Source: Nocardioides rubriscoriae
GTDB lineage: Bacteria > Actinomycetota > Actinomycetes > Propionibacteriales > Nocardioidaceae
Direction: 5' to 3'
Assembly (NCBI RefSeq): GCF_008087085.1
Contig: NZ_VIYJ01000002.1
Span: 558,001 to 622,000 of the forward strand
Length of the DNA: 64,000 nt
In this document: in pieces, positions 45,562-53,543 of the stretch
Layout: each line of letters opens with the position of its first letter
Position numbering within the stretch: position 1 is the stretch's first letter
Made by a program: the position numbers and the translations under genes
The notes under the pieces: generated by a model
The model's input: the letters and a program-made list of their open reading frames with translations, nothing else
Databases searched by the model: none
What the model was told of the DNA's origin: nothing

Positions 45562-45748
45562 CGGGTCCACCTCCTCTCGCGGTGCCGGTGGCGGGTCTGG
45601 GCCTGTCCTTCGACGGTAGGACTCCTCGGGGGCCGGTCGTGATACTTCGCGTCGGAACTGGTCACAAGGGACCAGAGGGACTGTCCGGTCGGCCCCGCCC
45701 CACTGCCAGGTCGTCCGTCGGGGTGGCCTGCCGGGCGCATCAGCGACG

Positions 45749-45754
45749 TAGGTT
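45749..45754 (+). promoter_or_regulatory. -10 element, leaderless promoter of the DUF3072 gene
   Basis: TAGGTT followed by 6 nt and the ATG at 45761. Confidence 0.55.
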
Positions 45755-45760
45755 CGTGCC

Positions 45761-46012
45761 ATGACTGAATCGAACACGCATTCGACCGACGAGCCCCAGG
45801 AGCTGCTGGGCGCCGACACCCCGACCACGACCGAGAAGGACCCCGAGGACTGGGTGACCGGCGACGAGCCGATGACCGGTGCCCAGCGCAGCTACCTCGA
45901 CACCTTGGCCCGAGAGGCAGGGGAGACCCTGTCCGGTGACCTCACGAAGGCCGAGGCCTCCGAGCACATCGACCGGTTGCAGGACGCCACCGGGCGCGGC
46001 GCACAGACCTGA
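45761..46012 (+). CDS. DUF3072 domain protein
   Basis: An 83-residue acidic protein. The C-terminal half DPEDWVTGDEPMTGAQRSYL through AREAGE and LTKAEASEHIDRLQ matches DUF3072, a small helical domain found in actinobacteria and proteobacteria with unknown function. The N-terminal 25 residues are Thr/Glu-rich and probably disordered. A run of 12-bp repeats begins at its stop codon. Confidence 0.85.
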   Translation: MTESNTHSTDEPQELLGADTPTTTEKDPEDWVTGDEPMTGAQRSYLDTLAREAGETLSGDLTKAEASEHIDRLQDATGRGAQT

Positions 46013-46044
46013 GCCGTGACCTGAGTCGCGACCTGGGTCGTGGT
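46009..46044 (+). repeat. Three 12-bp tandem repeats starting at the DUF3072 stop codon
   Basis: CTGAGCCGTGAC, CTGAGTCGCGAC and CTGGGTCGTGGT follow each other; the first contains the TGA stop at 46010-46012. Similar in unit length and placement to the array at 5885-5932. Confidence 0.6.
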
Positions 46045-46105
46045 GGTCCCGGCTACGGTGGGGGCGCCGGGCGTGAGGGGCGCCCGGCTTCGTGGGAGAA
46101 GAGCC

Positions 46106-47533
46106 ATGGCCCAGGACGACCGGGACGCACGACCAGCGCTGAGCACTCGCGCGGCACTGCCGTTCCTGGCGTGCGCGCTGCTCGGCTTCGTCGTGCTCCT
46201 GCTGCCGCCGTCGGGGGAGAGCGACGGGCGTCTGGTCGAGGCAGGGCTGCTGTTCGCCGCGATCGTCGTCGCCGCGGGCCTGTTGCCCTGGGGTCGGTGG
46301 CCCCCGTGGACCTGGGCGATCCCGCCGATCGCCTACCTCGCGGTCATCGCACTGCTGCGCGACGCCTCGGGCGCCACGACCGCCCTGGCCCCGTTGGTCA
46401 GCCTGCCCGTGCTCTGGCTCGCCCTGCACGGCGGCCCGCGCGCGCTGGCGGCCGCCGTGGTGGGGACCGGCCTGATCTTCGTCGTGCCCCTCCTCGTGGT
46501 CGGGGAGCCGTCCTACCCCGCCGCCGACTGGGGTCGCGCCGTGCTCTGGATGGCGGTGGCCGGCCTGGTCGGGCCCGGCATCCAGTCCGTCGTACGGCGC
46601 CTGCGCGAGCGTGAGGAACGCCTGACCGCCCTGACCCAGGAGCTGACGGCGATCCAACACCAGTGGGAGCGGTTCGGCGAGGAGCTGCCCGACACGGTCG
46701 TGCTCGTCGTCGACGCCGACCTGCGCTACCAGCAGGTCTCCGGGGCCGGGGCCCTGCGCCACGATCTCGAGAGCTGGCTCGGGCGCACCCTGGCCGAGAC
46801 CTCCACGCCCGACAACGTCGCCGTCCTCGAGCCGCTCTACCGTGGCGCGCTCGAGGGCCGGCCCGGGGAGTGCGAGATCAACTCGACCACCGACGGCACC
46901 CCGCACCAGGTGACGGTGGTCCCCTTCGGCTTCCACGGAGAGCCTGCCGCGCTGGTGGTGGCCCGTGACGTCGGGCTCGCCCAGCGACGCGAGATGGAGG
47001 CCCGCCGCTCGGTCGAGGAGCTGCGCCGCCTCGCCGAGCGCGACCCGCTCACCGGCCTGGTCAACCGCCGCACCTTCGACGAGATCCTCGAGGACCACCT
47101 CGCGGCGTGCGCCGACCCGGGCTGGACCGGGCCGTGCGGGGCGGTGCTGGTCCTCGACATCGACCACTTCAAGCGGGTCAACGACGCCCTGGGCCACCAC
47201 GTCGGCGACCGGCTGATCGTGTCGGTGGCCCAGCTGCTGGTCACGGCCCTGCGCGACACCGACGTGGTCGCGCGGCTGGGCGGCGACGAGTTCGCGGTGC
47301 TGCTGCGCGACGCCGACGCCGAGGTGGCCGTCCGCGTCGCCCAACGCGTCGTCGACGTCGTACGCCGCCACACCGCAGGGGTGCCCGAGATCACCGGGGC
47401 CGTCACCGCCAGCGTCGGGGTGCGGCTGGTCACCGACGCGACCACCAGCGCCCACGACCTGCTCGTGGCCGCCGACACCGCGATGTACGACGCCAAGCGG
47501 GCCGGACGCGACCGGTTCGTCAACGCCTCCTGA
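46106..47533 (+). CDS. Membrane diguanylate cyclase (GGDEF) with PAS-like domain
   Basis: A 475-residue protein that should make cyclic di-GMP. About residues 10-165 hold six or so transmembrane helices of a MASE-like sensor. A coiled coil and PAS-like domain follow (about 170-300; LPDTVVLVVDADLRYQQVSG). The GGDEF domain (about 310-475) has LTGLVNRRTFDEIL, LDIDHFKRVNDALGH and the intact active site GGDEF at 392-396. RDTD lies five residues before it, the product-inhibition I-site. The ATG at 46106 has GGGAGAAG upstream. No EAL domain or partner is nearby. Confidence 0.93.
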   Translation: MAQDDRDARPALSTRAALPFLACALLGFVVLLLPPSGESDGRLVEAGLLFAAIVVAAGLLPWGRWPPWTWAIPPIAYLAVIALLRDASGATTALAPLVSLPVLWLALHGGPRALAAAVVGTGLIFVVPLLVVGEPSYPAADWGRAVLWMAVAGLVGPGIQSVVRRLREREERLTALTQELTAIQHQWERFGEELPDTVVLVVDADLRYQQVSGAGALRHDLESWLGRTLAETSTPDNVAVLEPLYRGALEGRPGECEINSTTDGTPHQVTVVPFGFHGEPAALVVARDVGLAQRREMEARRSVEELRRLAERDPLTGLVNRRTFDEILEDHLAACADPGWTGPCGAVLVLDIDHFKRVNDALGHHVGDRLIVSVAQLLVTALRDTDVVARLGGDEFAVLLRDADAEVAVRVAQRVVDVVRRHTAGVPEITGAVTASVGVRLVTDATTSAHDLLVAADTAMYDAKRAGRDRFVNAS

Positions 47534-47617
47534 GACCGGGGCCCCGGACCCTGGCGGCGACCGGCGATCGGGGGGAGGGTGGCGGGGACAGACGCCCCCG
47601 ACCGACCGGAGCCGATC

Positions 47618-48412
47618 ATGAGGACCAGGGTCACGCTCGTCGCGACCAGCGCCGCGATGGCGCTCACCGTCACCGCAGGAGCGTCGGCGGCGCGACCGCC
47701 TGCCGCGCCGTCCGGCGAGGCCCGGCCGGCAGCGGCACGGCACTGCGCCCAGCCGGGCCCCTACGAGTTGCCCCACGGGTCGCAGGCGGTGCGGCTGCGT
47801 CCCGAGGACTTCACCGCGCGCATCGACCACCCGTACTGGCCGATGCGGCCTGGCACCACCTGGCACTACGTCGAGCACGGGGGAGGAGAGGTGGCGCGCG
47901 TCCGGGTCACGGTGTCCCGTCGGACCCGGCTCATCGAGGGGGTGCGCGCCCGCGTCGTCCACGACGTGGCGCGGGTCGGCGGCGAGGTCGTCGAGGCCAC
48001 CTGGGACTGGTACGCCCAGGAGTCGGCCGGCAGCCTGTGGTACCTGGGGGAGTTCTCGCAGACCTTCGAGGACGGCGTACCGGTCAGCACCGAGGGGTCG
48101 TGGGTGCACGGCCGCGACGGCGCCCAGGCGGGGATGATCCTGCCGGCCCGTCCGCGTCCCGGGTGCGGCTACCGCGAGGAGTACCGCGCCGGCGTGGCCG
48201 AGGACCGGGCCCGGATCCTGTCGACCCACGAGGTCCTGCGCACGCCCACGGGCCTGCACCGTGGGGTCGTGCAGACCGCCAACACGAGCCCGCTGGAGCC
48301 CGACGTGCTCGAGAACAAGTTCTACGCCCGGGGTGTCGGACCGGTGCTCGAGCTCGACCTGTCGCCCGAGCTGGGCCGCGCCGTCCTCGTGCGGGTGACC
48401 CACACGCGCTGA
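47618..48412 (+). CDS. Secreted protein of unknown function
   Basis: A 264-residue protein with a Sec signal peptide (MRTRVTLVATSAAMALTVTA with cleavage likely after ASA near 25). The mature part starts with an Ala/Pro-rich linker, then HPYWPMRPGTTWHYVEHG and a mix of strands ending VLVRVTHTR, which looks like a beta-rich extracellular domain. Two Cys (near 46 and about 185) could pair. Not recognised. The ATG at 47618 was chosen for its signal peptide; GGAG lies upstream. Confidence 0.65.
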   Translation: MRTRVTLVATSAAMALTVTAGASAARPPAAPSGEARPAAARHCAQPGPYELPHGSQAVRLRPEDFTARIDHPYWPMRPGTTWHYVEHGGGEVARVRVTVSRRTRLIEGVRARVVHDVARVGGEVVEATWDWYAQESAGSLWYLGEFSQTFEDGVPVSTEGSWVHGRDGAQAGMILPARPRPGCGYREEYRAGVAEDRARILSTHEVLRTPTGLHRGVVQTANTSPLEPDVLENKFYARGVGPVLELDLSPELGRAVLVRVTHTR

Positions 48413-48428
48413 ACGACGGCCGACCTCG

Positions 48429-49073
48429 TCAGCGCCGCCAGAACAGGTGGTGGACGACCCCGTCGGGGCGCGGCACGACGTCGACGTGGTAGCGGTCGGC
48501 GAGCTCGTCGGGGGAGGTCCACAGCCGGGTGCCCGCACCCAGCTCGACGGGGACGACGGCGACGTGGAGGGTGTCGACCAGGTCCGCGTCGAGGAAGGCA
48601 CGGATGGTCGTGGCGCCGCCGCCGAGGCGCACGTCCTTGCCGTCGGCGGCCTCGCGCGCCAGCTCGAGGGCGGTCTGCGGATCGGCGTCGACGAAGTGGA
48701 ACGTCGTGTCGGACAGCGTGAACGACGGCCTCGGGTGGTGGGTCAGGACGAGGACCGGCGTGTGGAACGGCGGCTCGTCGCCCCACCAGCCCTGCCACTC
48801 GTGGTCGGTCCACGGACCTCGCTGCGGGCCGAACTTGTGGCGCCCCATGATCTCGGCGCCGATGTTGCGGTGGAACTCGCGGGTCAGGTAGTCCTCGAGG
48901 CCGCGGCTGCCCCCGGGCTCGGTGCGGTTGGGCCAGCTCGCCGTGCCGAAGGCCCACGCGAACATCGTGCCGGGGTCGGCGTGCCCGAACGGCCGTTCCA
49001 GGCTCTGCCCCTCGCCGGCGGCGTACCCGTCGCGGGAGACGGTGATGTTGTGGCCCCTCAGCAGCTGGCTCAT
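48429..49073 (-). CDS. RibD C-terminal/dihydrofolate reductase-like protein
   Basis: A 214-residue protein with the RibD_C fold. MGRHKFGPQRGPW and the C-terminal DVRLGGGATTIRAFLDADLV with HVAVVPVELGAGTRLW are typical of the stand-alone DHFR-like reductases often beside regulators in actinobacteria. Cofactor is probably NADPH; substrate unknown. Start is uncertain between the ATG at 49073 and the GTG at 49097. It is followed on the same strand by nothing and precedes the MarR gene upstream. Confidence 0.85.
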   Translation of the reverse strand: MSQLLRGHNITVSRDGYAAGEGQSLERPFGHADPGTMFAWAFGTASWPNRTEPGGSRGLEDYLTREFHRNIGAEIMGRHKFGPQRGPWTDHEWQGWWGDEPPFHTPVLVLTHHPRPSFTLSDTTFHFVDADPQTALELAREAADGKDVRLGGGATTIRAFLDADLVDTLHVAVVPVELGAGTRLWTSPDELADRYHVDVVPRPDGVVHHLFWRR

Positions 49074-49126
49074 GGACGTGTCGACCCGAGGCGGCACGAG
49101 GACTCATCGGTGGAGACGGGCACCGC

Positions 49127-49549
49127 TCACACCACCCGGGTGAGCAGGCTCAACAAGGTGGCGCGCTCGTCCTCGGAGAGTGCCGAGAACGGCAGCCCGC
49201 TGCCGTAGAGGGCCGTCTCGAAGCGCGCGTGGAGGTCGGCGCCGGAAGCGGTGCGGGCCACGAGCGTGACCCGTCGGTCGCGCTCGTCGCGCTCGCGCCG
49301 GACCAGGTCCTGACGCTCGAGCCGGTCGACCAGGCCCGTGATGTTGCTGGCGTCGCGCTGCAGGAGGGTCGCCAGGGTGCTCATCGGTCGGGGCTCGTCG
49401 AGAAGCCCCAGCAGGGATGCCTGCTGCCGGGTGAGGCCGTGCTCGGCCGCGACCGCCTCGTAGCGGTGCTGCAGGTTCTCGGTGAGGTCGAAGACGAGCC
49501 GGACGATCTCGGCGTCCGCTCGTCCCTGCATCCGACGCGACGTGGACAT
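49127..49549 (-). CDS. MarR family transcriptional regulator
   Basis: A 140-residue winged-helix dimer. The HTH region is LTRQQASLLGLLDEP to LQRDASNITGLVDRLERQDL, followed by the wing RDERDRRVTLVA. The ATG at 49549 follows TACGGT by 6 nt and is preferred over the ATG at 49567. A 13-bp palindrome lies 38 bp upstream, between the elements of the divergent SMP-30 gene's promoter, so it likely represses that gene and itself in response to a small phenolic or other ligand. Confidence 0.92.
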   Translation of the reverse strand: MSTSRRMQGRADAEIVRLVFDLTENLQHRYEAVAAEHGLTRQQASLLGLLDEPRPMSTLATLLQRDASNITGLVDRLERQDLVRRERDERDRRVTLVARTASGADLHARFETALYGSGLPFSALSEDERATLLSLLTRVV

Positions 49550-49555
49550 GTCCGC

Positions 49556-49561
49556 ACCGTA
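49556..49561 (-). promoter_or_regulatory. -10 element, leaderless promoter of the MarR gene
   Basis: TACGGT on the minus strand, 6 nt before the ATG at 49549. Confidence 0.55.
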
Positions 49562-49579
49562 CTGCACCTGCTCGAAAGG

Positions 49580-49607
49580 TTGACACTCGCAATCATTGCG
49601 CTACGGT
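49580..49607 (+). promoter_or_regulatory. Sigma-A-type promoter of the SMP-30 gene
   Basis: TTGACA at 49580-49585 and TACGGT at 49602-49607 with 16 bp between them. The MarR-type palindrome fills the spacer. Confidence 0.55.
49588..49600. promoter_or_regulatory. MarR-type operator palindrome
   Basis: CGCAAT-C-ATTGCG, perfect arms, inside the promoter spacer of the divergent gene. Confidence 0.6.
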
Positions 49608-49691
49608 ACTAACTACTTGAGGTGCTCAACTATCACCATCACCAAGTGCGGACCGGCGCAAGGTCCGCCGTCCACTCGGAAGGAACCACTC

Positions 49692-50963
49692 GTGGTCAAC
49701 ATCCTGCTCCAGTCGGTCGTCGCCCTGCTCGCGGCAGGCCTCGGCGTCTCGGCCCTGGCCGGCGTCGGGCCGGTCCGCGAGCTCGGGCTCCGACGCCGGC
49801 TCGTCCGCTGGCCCTGGGGAGTGCTCGTGACGCTGTCCGGCGTCGGCCTGCTGGTCGGCAACCGGGTCCCGTTCGTCACCTTCTTCGCCGCCAGCCTGCT
49901 CGTGCTCACCCTGGTCCCGGTCCTGGTCGCCTCGGTCGTGCGGCGCCCGAGCGCCGGCGCCCGTGGCCCGGTCGCCCTCCTGGGCCTGGCCGCGGCGGCC
50001 GTCGGGCTCGGCGTCCTGCAACCCCTCGGCCTCAAGGTGCTGCTGCTGCCACACCCCGACGACCTGCCCTACGACCCCGTCGCCGCCAGCCGGGTGGTGA
50101 GCACCTTCGACGACGGCATGTGGTTCGAGGGCATCGAGCAGGGCCCCGACGGGACCCTCTACCTCGCTGAGAGCACCGGGGAGGACTACGCGCGCGGCGA
50201 CAAGAGCGACGTGGAGGCCCAGGTCATCGCCCGCGCCACGGACGGGTCGCAACGCAGCTTCTTCACCCTGCCGACTGGGTCCACCGCCGGCGTGATGGCC
50301 GTGGCGGACGACGGGACGCTCTACCTCTCGGTCACCGGCGGGCTGCAGGGCCTGTGGCAGGTCGACGCGACGGGGGAGGGACGGCTGCTCGCGCCGCTGC
50401 CGGACGACTCCTTCCCCAACGGGGTGACGCTCTCCCAGGACGGCCGCACCGCCTACGTCGCCGACAGCGCCCTGGGCACCGTGTGGCGCGTCGACACGGC
50501 GTCGGGGGAGACCGAGCGCGCGTACGAGGGCGACGTCCTGCGTGCGCGGCGCTTCGTGGCGCTCCCGCCGGGCGCCAACGGCATCCACCTGGTGGGGGAG
50601 CACGCCTACGTCACCAACTCCGACTCGGGTGAGCTCCTGCGCTTCACCATCGACTCGCGCGGCGACCTCCACGACCCCGAGGTGCTGGTGCGGGGGGTGC
50701 CTGCCGACGACTTCGCGGTCGACGAGGACGGCACGATCTACCTCACGACGCACATCTACAACACAGTCGTGCGCGTGACCCCCGACGGCCGTCGTAGCGT
50801 CGTGGCCGACGAGCGCCAGGACGTCACCGGCGCGACCGACTGCGTCCTGGTGACCGGGCCCGATGGCACCAGGACGCTGTACGTCGTGACCGACGGGGGA
50901 GCGCTGGCCACGGGGGACCAGGACGCCGCCGGCACCCTCGTGGCCCTCGACCTGCGGTCCTGA
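49692..50963 (+). CDS. Membrane-anchored SMP-30/strictosidine-synthase-like beta-propeller
   Basis: A 423-residue protein. Residues 1-120 hold about four transmembrane helices (starting NILLQSVVALLAAGLGVSAL). Residues 135-423 form a six-bladed propeller with repeated DGTLYLA/DDGTLYLSVTGG/DGRTAYVADSALGTVWRVD units, as in SMP-30/gluconolactonase-like hydrolases. Metal-binding Glu and Asp could be in MWFEGIEQGPDGTLYLAEST and FPNGVTLSQDG. The GTG at 49692 has GGAAGGA upstream. Likely controlled by the divergent MarR gene. Confidence 0.85.
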   Translation: MVNILLQSVVALLAAGLGVSALAGVGPVRELGLRRRLVRWPWGVLVTLSGVGLLVGNRVPFVTFFAASLLVLTLVPVLVASVVRRPSAGARGPVALLGLAAAAVGLGVLQPLGLKVLLLPHPDDLPYDPVAASRVVSTFDDGMWFEGIEQGPDGTLYLAESTGEDYARGDKSDVEAQVIARATDGSQRSFFTLPTGSTAGVMAVADDGTLYLSVTGGLQGLWQVDATGEGRLLAPLPDDSFPNGVTLSQDGRTAYVADSALGTVWRVDTASGETERAYEGDVLRARRFVALPPGANGIHLVGEHAYVTNSDSGELLRFTIDSRGDLHDPEVLVRGVPADDFAVDEDGTIYLTTHIYNTVVRVTPDGRRSVVADERQDVTGATDCVLVTGPDGTRTLYVVTDGGALATGDQDAAGTLVALDLRS

Positions 50964-51058
50964 GCCACGACGTCGCGCCCGGCCCCGATGAGTTCGGGGT
51001 CCGTGGCGGGTCGACCAGTCAGACACGACCGACCACACCGACGACCAAGAGGAAGCAG

Positions 51059-51344
51059 ATGTCGTTCCAGGCCCACCTGGACACCATGGAGAAGAAGTCC
51101 GGGCGCACGCCCCAGCAGCTGCTCGACGAGGCGGCGGCCCTGGGCCTCGATGTCCCACCGGTCGAGGCGGCCGCCGTCGTGGACTGGCTGCAGGAGAGCT
51201 ACGGGGTCGGGCGTGGGCATGCCATGGGCCTGGGTCCACGTCATCGAGAACGGGCCGGTCATCGACGACAAGCACGTCGGCACCGGCGGCACCCACCGCG
51301 ACGACAGCGCCACCCTGCGCCTCGACGGCCTCGCGGCCCGCTGA
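51059..51344 (+). pseudogene. DUF4287 gene with a +1 frameshift
   Basis: The N-terminal part MSFQAHLDTMEKKSGRTPQQ to GVGRGHAM is in one frame and the conserved end WVHVIENGPVIDDKHVGTGG is in another. Removing one G in the run ATGGGCCTGGG near 51230 restores a 94-residue DUF4287 protein, the usual length. AGAGGA lies before the ATG. It may be a genuine recent frameshift or a sequencing error; the remaining sequence shows no other damage. Confidence 0.75.
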
Positions 51345-51366
51345 CCGTGGCAGCGGGCCGCGAGGC
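51328..51366. terminator. Bidirectional terminator hairpin
   Basis: Perfect 16-bp arms, GCCTCGCGGCCCGCTG and its complement, with a 7-nt loop. It overlaps the stop codon of the DUF4287 gene and ends at the stop codon of the convergent flavin enzyme gene. Confidence 0.75.
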
Positions 51367-52578
51367 TCAGATCATCGGGCGCATGTAGCCCGGCGCCTCG
51401 ACGTCGATCATCGACAGCGACGAGGCGTGGTAGACCAGCCCGGGCACGTGGATGGCGTGCACCTGGCCCATGTGGATGTCGCGCCAGAACCGCTGCAGGG
51501 GGTGGTCCATCCGCATGCCGTTGCCGCCGGAGCGGGCCACGATGTCGTCGACGGCGCGCACGGCGCGGTGGGCGGCGGCGACCTGGTTGCGACGCGAGAG
51601 CGACCGCTCGCCGAACTCGTACTCCTTGCCGGTGGCGACCGCGTCGTACATCCGGGAGACGCCGTCGAGGAGCGCGACGCGCGAGGCGTGGATGTCGGCG
51701 GCGGCCTCAGCGATCGCGGACATCACGTAAGGGTCGTCCTTGACCTTACGACCGGTGATCTGCACGCGGCTGCGCTGGTAGGCCATGTGGTGGGCCAGGG
51801 CTCCCTCGGCCATGCCGATCACGGCGGAGGTGATGCCGAGCGGGAAGATCGCCGAGAACGGCATCTGGTAGAGCGGGTTGGTCAGGCCGCGGTCGCGCCA
51901 GGCCGAGCCGTCGACCAGGCTGTCGTAGGTCACCGTGCGATAGGACGGGATGTGCGCCTTGTCGACGATGACGTCCTTGCTGCCGGTGCCCTTGAGCCCC
52001 ACGACGTCCCACGAGTCGGGCACGATGGTGTAGTCGCTGCGGGGGATCAGCACGTGGATCAGCTGCGGCGGGTCGAGCAGCGGGACGCCGTCGGCGTCGC
52101 CGAGCAGCGCCCCGAGGAACAGCCAGTCGCAGTGGTCGGTGCCCGACGAGAACTGCCAACGCCCGGAGAACTCGTAGCCGTCGTCGGGGCCGCCGACGGG
52201 CTTCAGGACGCCCATGGGGGCGTAGGGGGAGCCGACCCACACGTCGTCGTCGTTGCCCCACACCTCGTCCTGCACGCGCGGGTCGGCGAAGGCCATCTCC
52301 CACGGGTGGACGCCGACGATGCCGGAGATCCAGCCGGTCGCGCCGTCGAGCGAGCCCAGCTTCATGGTCGCCTCGGCCCACTCGCGCGGGTGCGTCTCGA
52401 GGCCGCCGTGGCTGGCGGGCTGCAGCATCTTGATGACACGCGCCTCGCGCAGCAGCCGGACGGTCTCGTCGGTGAGCTGACCGGCGGCCTCGTTCTGCGG
52501 ACCGAGCGCGGCGATCTCGTCGGCGCGCTCCTCGATCGCCCGGAGCACCGGGAAGGAGTGGACCTGGGTGGTGGACAT
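51367..52578 (-). CDS. HsaA-like flavin-dependent monooxygenase (acyl-CoA dehydrogenase fold)
   Basis: A 403-residue group D flavin monooxygenase. The N-terminal helical part (LRAIEERADEIAALGPQNEA), SSGTDHCDWLFLGA, WDVVGLKGTGSKDVIV and the C-terminal RSGGNGMRMDHPLQRFWRDI resemble HsaA, which hydroxylates a phenolic steroid intermediate with reduced flavin supplied by a partner reductase. The ATG at 52578 has GGAGG upstream. A KstR-like palindrome in the promoter supports a link to steroid or related ring degradation, but no other such gene is in the window. Confidence 0.88.
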   Translation of the reverse strand: MSTTQVHSFPVLRAIEERADEIAALGPQNEAAGQLTDETVRLLREARVIKMLQPASHGGLETHPREWAEATMKLGSLDGATGWISGIVGVHPWEMAFADPRVQDEVWGNDDDVWVGSPYAPMGVLKPVGGPDDGYEFSGRWQFSSGTDHCDWLFLGALLGDADGVPLLDPPQLIHVLIPRSDYTIVPDSWDVVGLKGTGSKDVIVDKAHIPSYRTVTYDSLVDGSAWRDRGLTNPLYQMPFSAIFPLGITSAVIGMAEGALAHHMAYQRSRVQITGRKVKDDPYVMSAIAEAAADIHASRVALLDGVSRMYDAVATGKEYEFGERSLSRRNQVAAAHRAVRAVDDIVARSGGNGMRMDHPLQRFWRDIHMGQVHAIHVPGLVYHASSLSMIDVEAPGYMRPMI

Positions 52579-52616
52579 GGAGCCTCCTGGAACGTGCGCC
52601 ACCGGCGGTGGAGAAC

Positions 52617-52630
52617 TAGAACACGTTCTC
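52617..52630. promoter_or_regulatory. KstR-like operator upstream of the HsaA-like gene
   Basis: TAGAACACGTTCTC fits TNNAACNNGTTNNA at every fixed position but the last, where C replaces A. KstR is the TetR-type repressor of cholesterol catabolism in mycobacteria and Rhodococcus. Confidence 0.6.
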
Positions 52631-52671
52631 ATTGTGGCGGAGGAGGCGCTCCGGCGCCATCACCCGAACGA

Positions 52672-52715
52672 TTCTGGTTCGTGAGCGCGTCAGTTCTGGT
52701 TCGTGAGCGCGTCAG
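52672..52715 (+). repeat. Perfect 22-bp tandem duplication
   Basis: Two identical 22-bp units, each starting TTCTGGTTCGTGAGC, directly abut in the gap before the toxin-antitoxin genes. Apart from this, the KstR-like box at 52617 and the palindrome at 52885, the 330-bp gap 52579-52908 shows no gene. Confidence 0.85.
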
Positions 52716-52884
52716 TCGACGTGGACTGCTGCCGCGGCGGGTCAGGCTGCAGGCCTCTGGTGCGGACACCCCACCAAACGGCACCAGGATCGACGACACC
52801 AGATCGTTGGCCGAGGTCGTCGACGAGATCCTTCGACGGTCCTCGATACGACTATCCCCCGACATTCCAAAGATCGCCGATAAG

Positions 52885-52897
52885 TGACATTATGTCA
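52885..52897. promoter_or_regulatory. Perfect palindrome downstream of the Doc gene
   Basis: TGACAT-T-ATGTCA in an A/T-rich patch 12 bp after the Doc stop codon. It may be a small terminator stem or a regulator site; no rightward gene starts nearby. Confidence 0.35.
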
Positions 52898-52908
52898 GGT
52901 GAAGGCTC

Positions 52909-53373
52909 TCAGAGTCGGTCACCGTCGCGCAACGGCGCCCCCCAGGCGCGCAGACGGTCGGAGATGTCCTGCACCTCGGTGATCTGTCCTGCAGCAACAG
53001 CGATCACCAGGTCGTAGATGTCGTCGTCGCTGGCGTCGAGTCGCCGGCCGTTGAGTCCGAGGAACAGCATGGCCGCCTTCAGACCGAGGCGCTTGTCGCC
53101 GTCGACCAGCGGATGCGAGCTCACGATGGAGTGCATCAGGGCCGCCGCCTTGCCTGCCAGTCCGGGACAGGCCTCTTCCCCGAATATGGTCGCCTGCGGA
53201 CGGGCGATCGCCGCGGCGAGCAGCCCGGGGTCCCGGATGACGTGGACCGGACCCATCTCGCTCTCGATGACCGCCAGCACGTCTTCGTCGGTGAGGTAGT
53301 CGACACAAGACGCGGCTCGTACGATTCCTCGCTCACTGACCGAGACGGTCGAGCAAGTCGCGCCGGTCTGCAC
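52909..53373 (-). CDS. Doc-type (Fic fold) toxin
   Basis: A 154-residue (at most) Fic/Doc-family protein. The catalytic motif is HPLVDGDKRLG, close to the Fic consensus HPFx(D/E)GN(G/K)R and to Doc, which phosphorylates elongation factor Tu in phage P1. LKAAMLFLGLNG follows it. It overlaps the antitoxin gene by about 40 bp. The start is uncertain: the only usable in-frame codon is the GTG at 53373, and family members normally begin close to CVDYLTDEDVL. Confidence 0.8.
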   Translation of the reverse strand: MQTGATCSTVSVSERGIVRAASCVDYLTDEDVLAVIESEMGPVHVIRDPGLLAAAIARPQATIFGEEACPGLAGKAAALMHSIVSSHPLVDGDKRLGLKAAMLFLGLNGRRLDASDDDIYDLVIAVAAGQITEVQDISDRLRAWGAPLRDGDRL

Positions 53374-53530
53374 CGATCTGTGCGATCAGCTCGTCTCGAC
53401 GGCGAGTCCGCTGAGTCGCAGCCTCGACGACAGCGCGTCGTGCGAAGGTCTGCATCGACACGCCCTCGCGCTCGGCCGCCCGGCGGAGCAACTCGGCCTC
53501 GGCGTCGTCCAGTCGCAATGTCATGGCCAT
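53333..53530 (-). CDS. Ribbon-helix-helix-type antitoxin
   Basis: A 65-residue protein, MAMTLRLDDAEAELLRRAAE onward, with the strand-helix-helix layout of CopG/Arc-type antitoxins and a basic C-terminal part that would bind the Doc toxin. It lies upstream of the toxin in the same transcript. The ATG at 53530 is the third of three Met choices that best follows TATCAT by 7 nt. Two TGATACC direct repeats at its promoter may be its operator. Confidence 0.78.
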   Translation of the reverse strand: MAMTLRLDDAEAELLRRAAEREGVSMQTFARRAVVEAATQRTRRRDELIAQIGADRRDLLDRLGQ

Positions 53531-53537
53531 GGAGCAC

Positions 53538-53543
53538 ATGATA
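53538..53543 (-). promoter_or_regulatory. -10 element, leaderless promoter of the antitoxin
   Basis: TATCAT on the minus strand with a 7-nt gap to the ATG at 53530. It overlaps the first TGATACC repeat. Confidence 0.5.

Noticed and set aside
52703..53017. Rightward frame over the gap before the toxin-antitoxin genes
   Set aside because: No ribosome binding site, no domain, and it runs antisense into the Doc gene.
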